Positions 1 through 6,655 of a stretch of DNA of 25,391 bases are shown piece by piece. The DNA is from Chitinophagaceae bacterium. GTDB taxonomy: Bacteria > Bacteroidota > Bacteroidia > Chitinophagales > Chitinophagaceae. Every line of letters begins with the position of its first letter. The first letter of the stretch is position 1. The stretch lies in NCBI GenBank assembly GCA_021323155.1, contig JAJTCI010000003.1, positions 1-25,391 of the forward strand. Reading direction: 5' to 3'. The position numbers and the translations under genes were made by a program. The notes beneath the pieces were generated by a model. That model was not told where the DNA came from and did not search any database. It was given only the letters and a program-made list of their open reading frames with translations.

Positions 1-24
1 AACAATGAGGTAATAAAACGTTGA
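1..24. other. left edge, no gene start seen
   Basis: This short stretch lies downstream of the MlaE-type permease on the minus strand. No start codon is visible on the minus strand in it. In this family the next gene is often the MlaF-type ATPase, but that would begin outside the window, so this is expectation only. Confidence 0.4.
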
Positions 25-762
25 TTAGAGCATGAGCGCGGCGAGGATATAGTCGGCCACAAGGATAAGGATACATGTGGTGACCACCGCGGAGGTACTG
101 GCGCGGCCGATCTCGAGGGCACCGCCCTTTACGTAGTAACCGAAGTAGGCGGGTACACTGCTGATGAGGAAGGCGAAGGTGTATGCCTTGCTCAGTGCGA
201 ATTTTACGTTGTAGGGCTGAAAATTTTGCCGGAGACCCATATCGAATACATCCGTGTGAATGATATTGGCCATGGAGCCCGCCATTCTACCGCCCCAGAT
301 GCCGAGGGCTGCTGAAATGGTGATTAGACAGGGTATCATGATGAGCGCGCCCACTACTTTCGGCAATACGAGGTAGGTCTTGGTATTGATGCCCATGATC
401 TCCAGCGCATCGATCTGTTCGGTGGTACGCATGTTACCGAGCTCACTGGCGATCTTACTGCCAACAACACCTGCCAATACGATGCTTACTACCGTAGGAG
501 AAAGTTCAAGGATCATACTGTCCCTTACGATCTGCGCGATGGTAGATGCGGGCACCAGGGGCGTGACAAGCTGGTAGGCTGTCTGCACGGTGGTCACCGC
601 GCCAAGGAACAATGAGATGATTACTACGATGGGCAACGCACCGATCCCGATCTCCACGCACTGGTGCATGAACTCTTTCCAGTACATGCGGCTGTTCTCG
701 GGCCGCTTGAACATGGCCTTGAGCATGAGCAGGTACCTACCGAAATGATTAAAGAATTTCAT
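25..762 (-). CDS. mlaE: MlaE-family ABC transporter permease
   Basis: Integral inner-membrane permease of the MlaE (DUF140) family. With an MlaF-type ATPase and an MlaD/MCE-domain protein it moves phospholipids between inner and outer membrane. The 245-residue length is normal. The N-terminus holds an amphipathic segment (about residues 1-25), followed by several long hydrophobic segments (about 42-70, 88-112, 135-165, 190-215 and 222-245). The central stretch around residues 100-125 (VVGSKIASELGNMRTTEQID, then ALEIMG) is the conserved EL-x-MR-x-TEQIDAL signature and fixes the family. The gene starts 49 nt after the malic enzyme stop on the same strand, so cotranscription is possible. The ATPase and MCE genes are not in the window, so the exact substrate is inferred from the family. 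Confidence 0.9.
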   Translation of the reverse strand: MKFFNHFGRYLLMLKAMFKRPENSRMYWKEFMHQCVEIGIGALPIVVIISLFLGAVTTVQTAYQLVTPLVPASTIAQIVRDSMILELSPTVVSIVLAGVVGSKIASELGNMRTTEQIDALEIMGINTKTYLVLPKVVGALIMIPCLITISAALGIWGGRMAGSMANIIHTDVFDMGLRQNFQPYNVKFALSKAYTFAFLISSVPAYFGYYVKGGALEIGRASTSAVVTTCILILVADYILAALML

Positions 763-811
763 GATTGTTGTGCGTTGTTCAGTTGACAGAGACAGTGGCA
801 GGTGACAGTTG

Positions 812-3154
812 TTAGCTGCTTCTCCGCTTCCGCTTCCACCAGGGTGAACGCTGTACCGCCTCTTCCATATTTATTTTTGACTTCAGTTGCGCGTCTACCA
901 CCGCAATATTCGTCATATTGATGATACTTCGAACACTGCTTCCTAACTGCAACACGTGTACCGGCTTTTTCAATCCCAGCAATATCGGCCCGATCGCGTC
1001 CGCATCCCCTACTTCCCGCAGTAAATTGTAAGCCACGTTACCCGCTGCAAGATTCGGGAAGATAAGCACATTCACCTGTTCATCTACGAGTTCGCTGAAA
1101 GGATAGTTGTCTTTGAGTATCTCCTTATTGAAAGGCAGGCTGGCCTGCATTTCTCCGTCGATGATGAGCGAAGGGTTTTTCTTCTTCACTATCTGCGTGG
1201 CCTGGGCCACCAGTTTCGCCTCGGGAGAGTCACTGCTGCCGAAGTTGCTGTAGCTGAGCATGGCGATGCGCGGCGTGATGTTGAAGGTCTTCACCTCTTT
1301 GGCCACCAGGAGCACGATCTCCGCCAGTTCTTCGGCAGTGGGATTGAAATTAACGGTGGTATCCGCCAGGAACAACGGCCCTTTCTTGGTGAGCAGCAGG
1401 TACATGCCCGCGATGCGGTTCACGCCTTCTTCCATGCCGATGATGTGGAGCGCAGGACGAATGGCTTCGGCGTAGTTCCTGGTCAGCCCCGAGATCATCG
1501 CGTCGGCGTCACCCAGCTCTACCATCATTGCACCGAAGTGGTTCCGGTCCTTCATCATCTTCTTGCTCTCGTAATAATTGTATCCTTTGCGCTGTCTCTT
1601 TCCGAAGAATATCTCGCCGTACATGTTTCGCTTCTCCTCGGTCTCGTCACTACGCGGGTCGATGATGGGCATATCGGATATGTCCAGCAGGTTCTCTTCG
1701 GCGATCTTGCGGATCTTGTTCGCGTCCCCGAGTAAGATGGGGTAAGCGATGCCCTCATCGTAACAGATGCTCGCGGCTTTTAAAATCTTCTGGTTATCCG
1801 CTTCAGCGAAAACGATCCGGCGGGGATCCCTTCTCGCTTTTGTATTGAGTACGCGTATGAGCTGGTTATCGAGTCCAAGGCGTTTATTCAGGCTGACTGT
1901 GTAGGCATCCCAGTTGGTGATGGGATGTTGCGCCACACCGCTATCTATCGCGGCCTTTGCAACTGCGGGCGCTACGGTAGATAATAAACGGGGATCCACT
2001 GGCTTCGGAATGATGTACTCCGCGCCGAAACTCATGTTCTTCTGGTTGTAAGCGAGGTTCACGATATCGGGCACCGGTGTTTTGGCCAGGTCGGCAAGCG
2101 CTCTCACGGCAGCGAGTTTCATCGCTTCGTTGATAGTGGTAGCCCTTACGTCAAGCGCGCCCCGGAATATGTAAGGGAAACCAAGTACGTTGTTCACCTG
2201 GTTGGGATAGTCGCTCCTGCCCGTCGCCATGATCACATCTTTCCTTGCGGCGGTGGCGGCTTCGTAACTGATCTCTGGATCCGGATTGGCCATGGCAAAC
2301 ACGATGGGGTTCTTCGCCATGCTCTTGATCATTTCGGGAGTGAGGACATTGCCTACGCTGAGGCCGATGAATACGTCCGCGTCTTTTAACGCCTCAACGA
2401 GTGTACAATCCGTATTTCTTGTATTGGCGAACTTCTTCTTCTCTTCTTCCAGGTCTGTCCGCCCCTGGTGTAACACGCCTTTGCGGTCGAACATGGTTAC
2501 GTTGCTGTGCTTCGCACCCAACGCCTCGTATAACAGCACGCAAGCCATCGCTGCTGCGCCGGCGCCGTTCACCACGAACTTCACGCGATCGATCTTTTTC
2601 TTCTGTATCTCCAGCGCGTTCAGTAGCGCTGCCGCGCTGATGATGGCAGTACCGTGCTGGTCGTCGTGCATGACCGGTATCTTGCAAACCTCCTTGAGTT
2701 TTTTCTCAATATAAAAACATTCAGGCGCCTTGATGTCCTCAAGATTAATACCTCCGAATGTGGGTTCCAGTGATTTCACGATCTCAACGAACTTCACCGG
2801 GTCTTTTTCATTGATCTCGATATCGAACACATCGATGTCAGCGAATATCTTGAATAGAACGCCCTTGCCTTCCATCACCGGCTTGCTTGCTTCCGGTCCT
2901 ATATCGCCCAGTCCCAATACGGCAGTGCCGTTGCTGATCACCGCGACGAGGTTGCCCTTGGCGGTGTACTTGTAAACGTCTTCGGGGTTCGCGGCGATCT
3001 CTTTACAGGGTTCGGCTACGCCCGGACTATAAGCCAGTGACAGGTCTCTTTGGGTCTTCGCTTCTTTGGTGGGAACAACTTCTATTTTTCCAGGCCTTCC
3101 TTTCGAGTGGTATTCCAGCGCCTGTTCTTTCCTTAAACCTTTAGATTTTTCCAT
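812..3154 (-). CDS. maeB: NADP-dependent malic enzyme with phosphotransacetylase-like C-terminal domain
   Basis: Catalyses oxidative decarboxylation of malate to pyruvate with reduction of NADP, supplying NADPH and pyruvate in the cytoplasm. The 780 residues match the usual MaeB hybrid length. The malic N-terminal domain carries LAYSPGVAEPC (residues 40-50) and the KGNLVAVISNGTAVLGLGDIG region, and the metal/substrate segment HDDQHGTAI lies near 160. The Rossmann fold follows with GAGAAAMACV near 198. From about residue 430 to the end is a phosphate acetyltransferase-like domain, which in this family is usually regulatory (acetyl-CoA sensing) rather than catalytic. The start MEKSKGLRKEQAL fits family N-termini. 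A GC-rich, foldable 209-nt leader precedes it. The upstream TonB-receptor gene has no obvious terminator, so read-through is possible. The last residues are basic (WWKRKRRSS). Confidence 0.95.
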   Translation of the reverse strand: MEKSKGLRKEQALEYHSKGRPGKIEVVPTKEAKTQRDLSLAYSPGVAEPCKEIAANPEDVYKYTAKGNLVAVISNGTAVLGLGDIGPEASKPVMEGKGVLFKIFADIDVFDIEINEKDPVKFVEIVKSLEPTFGGINLEDIKAPECFYIEKKLKEVCKIPVMHDDQHGTAIISAAALLNALEIQKKKIDRVKFVVNGAGAAAMACVLLYEALGAKHSNVTMFDRKGVLHQGRTDLEEEKKKFANTRNTDCTLVEALKDADVFIGLSVGNVLTPEMIKSMAKNPIVFAMANPDPEISYEAATAARKDVIMATGRSDYPNQVNNVLGFPYIFRGALDVRATTINEAMKLAAVRALADLAKTPVPDIVNLAYNQKNMSFGAEYIIPKPVDPRLLSTVAPAVAKAAIDSGVAQHPITNWDAYTVSLNKRLGLDNQLIRVLNTKARRDPRRIVFAEADNQKILKAASICYDEGIAYPILLGDANKIRKIAEENLLDISDMPIIDPRSDETEEKRNMYGEIFFGKRQRKGYNYYESKKMMKDRNHFGAMMVELGDADAMISGLTRNYAEAIRPALHIIGMEEGVNRIAGMYLLLTKKGPLFLADTTVNFNPTAEELAEIVLLVAKEVKTFNITPRIAMLSYSNFGSSDSPEAKLVAQATQIVKKKNPSLIIDGEMQASLPFNKEILKDNYPFSELVDEQVNVLIFPNLAAGNVAYNLLREVGDADAIGPILLGLKKPVHVLQLGSSVRSIINMTNIAVVDAQLKSKINMEEAVQRSPWWKRKRRSS

Positions 3155-3363
3155 GGTTCGTTTTTAGGTGACCAACTCCGCTACCATAGCATCGCCGGTT
3201 GCCCTTGCGGCTGGTGAACCGTTCGGGCGGGTGATATTCGCAGGCTTGACCCGTTTTAAGGAACCAACATCCCGGAAAAAGACACCCCCGTAAAGAGGGC
3301 GCAAAATACAACATAATGAAGGGAATTATATAACCAAAGTCATGAAATGAAACCCTGCTACGG
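3155..3363 (-). other. possible structured 5' leader of the malic enzyme gene
   Basis: This intergenic stretch separates the TonB-receptor stop from the malic enzyme start. Read on the minus strand it is unusually GC-rich for an intergenic region. It can form several short stems: CGCCCTC with GGGGGTG, CGGGT with ACCCG, GCCG with CGGC, and GCTA with TAGC. I do not recognise a known riboswitch: there is no TPP, SAM, cobalamin or fluoride core. No exact TAnnTTTG promoter was found. It may be an untranslated leader or simply spacer. Confidence 0.3.
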
Positions 3364-5751
3364 CTAATTGATCCTGAACGACAGTGGCACATTCAGTTTA
3401 ACACTGAAATGCCGGCCCATGTTAAACACGCCCTGCCTGCCCGTGACATTGTTTTCGGCGGTATACTTCAGGCGGCTCAGGTGATGTTGAAAGGCTACGT
3501 CAGTCACGTTATTCAACGCAAGGTGAAGATTGAACAATGTTCGCTGCCTGCTGCGAAAATCCGCGCCTAGTCCGAAATGAAGCAGGGTGTATCCTTTCGA
3601 CGCGGTTTCGGTGTCATACGATGCAAAGATGTCATCCTGGCGAAAGACGTGTTCGATTTCAGCCTTCAGGTAAAGATTCTGCAATGATTTGCCGGCTTTT
3701 TTAAAGTCAGTACGCAATTCGCTGTTCCATTTTGCCGGCGGCATGAATGGCAGGTCGTACTCACCGGCGACCGACTGGTGGAATTTGCCCCGTACGTAAG
3801 AAAAAGTATTTTCAAAGTGCAGCCAGTCTAAAGGGTGCGGATGGAGGTCGAAGCCTACTTCGATGCCATACAGGGAGGCGCCGGATTGTTCGAAGCGAAA
3901 CGCGGTCAGCGGCTCGCCATCTACAACTACGATGGAATCGTTCCCGGAGGCGTCACTGAGCTTCCGGTAAAAGATATAATCGCTGATGTTGTTGTAAAAC
4001 GCGGAAATATTCAATCCGAAATGTGTCGCGTTCAGTTCGAGACCCGCGTCGGCTTGCAGCGATGTTTCGGAACGAAGGTCTGCCTGCCCATATTCATAAC
4101 GGTCAGTGCCTTCATGTGAGCCGTTGCTGGAAAGTTCGGCCACGTTCGGCGCACGGAAGGCGCGTGCAAGATTCACTTTGAAGGTAAGTTCCTTGTTAAT
4201 GTCGTAGCTGATACCGAAGCTACCGCTGACGTTAAAGAAATTCCTGTCAAAGGCGTTGAACTTCGTAGTGGTTCCTTCTACCAGCTCGTCAACTCGTAGA
4301 TTCCGGATATCCGCACGCATTCCACCGCTAAGCGTGAATCGCGGGTAATTTTTCCGGGTGTACACGAAAACCCCACCGTCCCATTGACTGTACTCAGGTA
4401 TGAGTACCTCCGGGCCAAGGTTGCGATTCTTCTGGAACATGCCGTTGAGACCGTACGAGGTAGTCCAGCTTCCTTTAGCTGCCGGCGAATGATATTGGAT
4501 GTTATAGTTGACCGTTTCCAGGTCAAACACGAGACCCGGGGTGGATGGGTCGGTCGCATCTCCGAATTCACGACGCTTGTTCTGTTGAAAACCGATCACC
4601 ACGTTCATCCTTCCCTTCGGAAGGATGATATTATTATCAGTGGTGAGTTTAAGGTGCGTGATATGCTGAAAGGGCGTGAACATTTCGCGACTCTCCAGTT
4701 CTTCGTCAGTGGCGATCCGCTCCAGCGGGCTTTCGGTGAAGATGAGGAATTTGCCCGATGCTGAATCGCGTTCGCCTTCGATGAGGCCAGTGCGCTGGTT
4801 GAAATAGCTAAGGAGCAGGTGACTAAATCCCCATTGTTTGTTCAGTCCAACGTAACCGCCGAGGTTCCGCTCGTTAAACCTGCTGTTGAATACAATGCCA
4901 TCGTATTTATTACGGTAATCGGCGGCAGATTTATAACTGCCATATGCATTCCAGTTAAACCCGGACTTAAGGTGACCGGCGAGGTTTAGGTTGGTACCGG
5001 GCAGGCCGTTGTTGCCATTATAAGTTCCGAACATATTTCCTTTCACTGTTCCCTGCTCGACCGGCACGTTGCTGACGAGGTTGATCACGCCCGCCATGGC
5101 ATCGCTGCCATACATCAGCGAGGCAGGTCCTTTGAGGATCTCCGCTCGCTGAATGCTGTACTCGTCTATTTCAATGCCGTGTTCGTCGCCCCATTGTTGC
5201 CCTTCCTGCCGGATGCCATCGCTGATCACGACCATGCGGTTGTAACCCAGGCCACGGATCACCGGTTTGGAGATCGCCGGGCCGGTGGTGAGGGCGCTTA
5301 CGCCAGGCTCTTTGGCCAGCGCATCAATAATATTGGTGGACGCGGTGCGCAATAGGTCGCTCCTTCGAAGCAGCGTCACCGGTTGGGTAGCCTGCTTCAG
5401 CTTTGTGGCCGTGGCTACACCGGTAACGATCACACCTTGTTGTTCGACTACGGCTTCTTCGAGACTGAAATCATGGACCACGTTGCCGTTGATATTTATT
5501 GATTCTGTCACCGAACCATAACCGATAAAACTCACTTCCACCAGGTAGTGTCCGAAAGGCAGCGATGCGACACGGTATTGCCCTAGACTGTCTGAGACGG
5601 CACCCGTCCGAAGGTCATGCACGAATACCGCCGCGCCATATAAAGGTTGTCCTTTCGAATCCCTGACAAAGCCAGTGAGACTTCCTTTTTGTCCGAGTGA
5701 ACCGAGGCAAATTAATAACAGGAGGAAGGAAGCAGTGATCTTGTGTGACAT
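3364..5751 (-). CDS. TonB-dependent outer-membrane receptor
   Basis: Outer-membrane active transporter driven by TonB-ExbBD; the substrate is probably a metal or metal chelate, but is not determined by the sequence. A signal peptide covers residues 1-20 (ending SLGQ). A carboxypeptidase-regulatory-like beta-sandwich spans about 22-100, typical of Bacteroidota receptors. A TonB-box-like segment GVIVTG lies at 106-111. The plug domain covers about 118-235, with the conserved VIRGLGYNRMVVISDGIR and EILKGPASLMYGSDAMAGVINL. The remaining roughly 555 residues form the 22-strand barrel. The closest general resemblance is to siderophore, copper or zinc (ZnuD-like) receptors rather than SusC, because it lacks the SusC length and no SusD partner follows. 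An exact -7 promoter element and an inverted repeat lie just upstream, suggesting its own regulation. Confidence 0.92.
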   Translation of the reverse strand: MSHKITASFLLLLICLGSLGQKGSLTGFVRDSKGQPLYGAAVFVHDLRTGAVSDSLGQYRVASLPFGHYLVEVSFIGYGSVTESININGNVVHDFSLEEAVVEQQGVIVTGVATATKLKQATQPVTLLRRSDLLRTASTNIIDALAKEPGVSALTTGPAISKPVIRGLGYNRMVVISDGIRQEGQQWGDEHGIEIDEYSIQRAEILKGPASLMYGSDAMAGVINLVSNVPVEQGTVKGNMFGTYNGNNGLPGTNLNLAGHLKSGFNWNAYGSYKSAADYRNKYDGIVFNSRFNERNLGGYVGLNKQWGFSHLLLSYFNQRTGLIEGERDSASGKFLIFTESPLERIATDEELESREMFTPFQHITHLKLTTDNNIILPKGRMNVVIGFQQNKRREFGDATDPSTPGLVFDLETVNYNIQYHSPAAKGSWTTSYGLNGMFQKNRNLGPEVLIPEYSQWDGGVFVYTRKNYPRFTLSGGMRADIRNLRVDELVEGTTTKFNAFDRNFFNVSGSFGISYDINKELTFKVNLARAFRAPNVAELSSNGSHEGTDRYEYGQADLRSETSLQADAGLELNATHFGLNISAFYNNISDYIFYRKLSDASGNDSIVVVDGEPLTAFRFEQSGASLYGIEVGFDLHPHPLDWLHFENTFSYVRGKFHQSVAGEYDLPFMPPAKWNSELRTDFKKAGKSLQNLYLKAEIEHVFRQDDIFASYDTETASKGYTLLHFGLGADFRSRQRTLFNLHLALNNVTDVAFQHHLSRLKYTAENNVTGRQGVFNMGRHFSVKLNVPLSFRIN

Positions 5752-5773
5752 AGAGTAATTTGCTACAGTGTTG

Positions 5774-5781
5774 CAAAAATA
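5774..5781 (-). promoter_or_regulatory. -7 promoter element for the TonB receptor
   Basis: On the minus strand this reads TATTTTTG, an exact match to the Bacteroidota -7 consensus TAnnTTTG. It ends 22 nt before the receptor start codon, leaving a leader of roughly 16 nt. No clear TTG is seen at the -33 distance. The inverted repeat at 5785-5815 occupies that position instead, which suggests regulated rather than constitutive expression. Confidence 0.5.
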
Positions 5782-5784
5782 GGA

Positions 5785-5815
5785 TTTTCCGGGATTCCGT
5801 CCTGATCCGGGAAAA
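5785..5815. repeat. inverted repeat overlapping the TonB-receptor promoter (operator candidate)
   Basis: The arms are TTTTCC-G-GGAT (5785-5795) and ATCC-G-GGAAAA (5805-5815). They pair over 10 bases with one central G/G mismatch around a 9-nt loop. The repeat lies directly upstream of the -7 element, across the place where the -33 box should be. A dimeric regulator site is the natural reading; an RNA hairpin is less likely because it lies upstream of the predicted start of transcription. Confidence 0.45.
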
Positions 5816-6037
5816 AATGGTCAGAAAAACGCGCTAGTTGGGGGTTTTTGATGAGAAATGCAGCAGATAGTTCCCGCCACCTGTCAATATCCTGGAGCAT
5901 TTTTACGGGAAGTAAGGTGCCGGAACGAAGCAAACTGCTTATGAGGTTTTTATGAAAAACCCCTGCTAAGGAAAAAACAAAACCTGAATGGCTATTTATC
6001 CGCGAAGACAGAGCAGTAGTGCAAAACCAAAATTGTC

Positions 6038-6045
6038 TATATTTA
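6038..6045 (+). promoter_or_regulatory. -7-like promoter element for the sigma factor gene
   Basis: TATATTTA matches TAnnTTTG at seven of eight positions and lies 20 nt before the proposed start at 6066. No good -33 TTG is seen at the expected spacing. Its place downstream of the longer in-frame ATG at 5988 argues that the 5988 start is not used. Confidence 0.35.
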
Positions 6046-6065
6046 GGGTGGACACGCACCCACCC

Positions 6066-6644
6066 ATGACAGAAGAAGCGATAATCTTTGGATGTTTGCA
6101 TAATGACCCCGCATCTCAACGGGAGTTGTACAACAGGTACAGCCCGAAGATGCTATCGGTCTGCTACCGTTTCGCGCAAAGCAGGGAAGATGCCGAAGAC
6201 ATGTTGCAGGAAGGGTTTATCAAGGTCTTCACGCAGATCCAGACGTTCCAGAACAAAGGCGCTTTTGAAGGATGGATCCGCCGGATCATCGTTCACACCT
6301 GCATCAACTTCCTGAAAAAATACAAAAAGTTCAATGAGAATGTTGACCTGGCGTATGCCGGTTACCTTTCTGTGAAAGAGGAATCGATGCCTTCGATCAT
6401 GCAGGCAAAACAGGTAGTGGAATGTATCAGGTTGTTACCGATCGGTTATCGCACGGTACTGAACCTCTACGCGATTGAAGGTTACAGTCATAAAGAGATC
6501 TCCACCATGCTTGACATAGAGGAAAGCACCAGCAGGAGCCAATACACACGGGCTAAATCGATGCTGGAAACAATCCTCGTTAAAAAGAAGATCGTTGAGA
6601 AGCCCAGGGAGAATTTCGACCTGGCGTTAATAAAAAAGCAGTGA
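6066..6644 (+). CDS. ECF-type RNA polymerase sigma factor (sigma-70 family)
   Basis: Directs RNA polymerase to a small regulon, normally under control of a membrane-bound anti-sigma partner. At 192 residues it has standard ECF size. Sigma region 2 covers about 14-85, with DAEDMLQEGFIKVF at 42-55 as region 2.2 and GAFEGWIRRII at 65-75 in region 2.3/2.4. A short linker follows, and sigma region 4 lies at about 113-172 with the helix-turn-helix GYSHKEISTMLDIEEST. I chose the ATG at 6066 over the in-frame ATG at 5988: family homology begins here, and a -7-like element sits between the two. The next gene starts 11 nt downstream with a good ribosome binding site, so the pair is almost certainly one transcript. 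The basic tail (about 172-192) is not diagnostic. Confidence 0.92.
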   Translation: MTEEAIIFGCLHNDPASQRELYNRYSPKMLSVCYRFAQSREDAEDMLQEGFIKVFTQIQTFQNKGAFEGWIRRIIVHTCINFLKKYKKFNENVDLAYAGYLSVKEESMPSIMQAKQVVECIRLLPIGYRTVLNLYAIEGYSHKEISTMLDIEESTSRSQYTRAKSMLETILVKKKIVEKPRENFDLALIKKQ

Positions 6645-6645
6645 T

Positions 6646-6651
6646 GAGGTG
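6646..6651 (+). promoter_or_regulatory. ribosome binding site of the beta-barrel gene
   Basis: GAGGTG-like sequence (TGAGGTGATAT before the ATG) sits about 5 nt before the start codon at 6656. A clear Shine-Dalgarno sequence is not the rule in Bacteroidota, so this supports the chosen start and tight coupling with the sigma gene. Confidence 0.5.
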
Positions 6652-6655
6652 ATAT

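Larger units (their letters stand above)
5752..6065. other. divergent control region, 314 bp without a gene
   Basis: This region separates the minus-strand TonB receptor from the plus-strand sigma factor. It contains a -7 element for the receptor (5774-5781), a near-perfect inverted repeat just upstream of it (5785-5815), an AT-rich 7-bp hairpin (5945-5961, GGTTTTT-ATG-AAAAACC) and a -7-like element for the sigma gene (6038-6045). GGGGTTTTT near 5841-5849 is also complementary to AAAAACCCC at 5955-5963. I see no convincing gene in it. Confidence 0.6.

Noticed and set aside
812..3154. many long open frames antisense to maeB, uvrC, gldM and the DUF255 gene
   Set aside because: They mirror real genes at about 50% GC, lack starts with context or domains, and vanish when the sense genes are accepted.
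3155..3363. TPP, SAM or cobalamin riboswitch in the maeB leader
   Set aside because: Fragments such as GGCAACC-like and GGGGGTG strings are present, but the ordered conserved cores of these riboswitches are missing.
3141..3392. 83-codon open frame between the TonB receptor and malic enzyme
   Set aside because: It overlaps both neighbours, has a composition rich in Cys, Arg and Ser without domain features, and lies in what looks like an untranslated leader.
5988..6065. longer start for the sigma factor
   Set aside because: The extra 26 residues do not resemble sigma factors and a -7-like element lies between this ATG and the one at 6066.
5763..6119. 118-codon minus-strand open frame upstream of the TonB receptor
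   Set aside because: It overlaps the sigma-factor start on the other strand, has no recognisable domain and weak third-base bias, and the receptor's -7 promoter element and inverted repeat lie within its 3' end.
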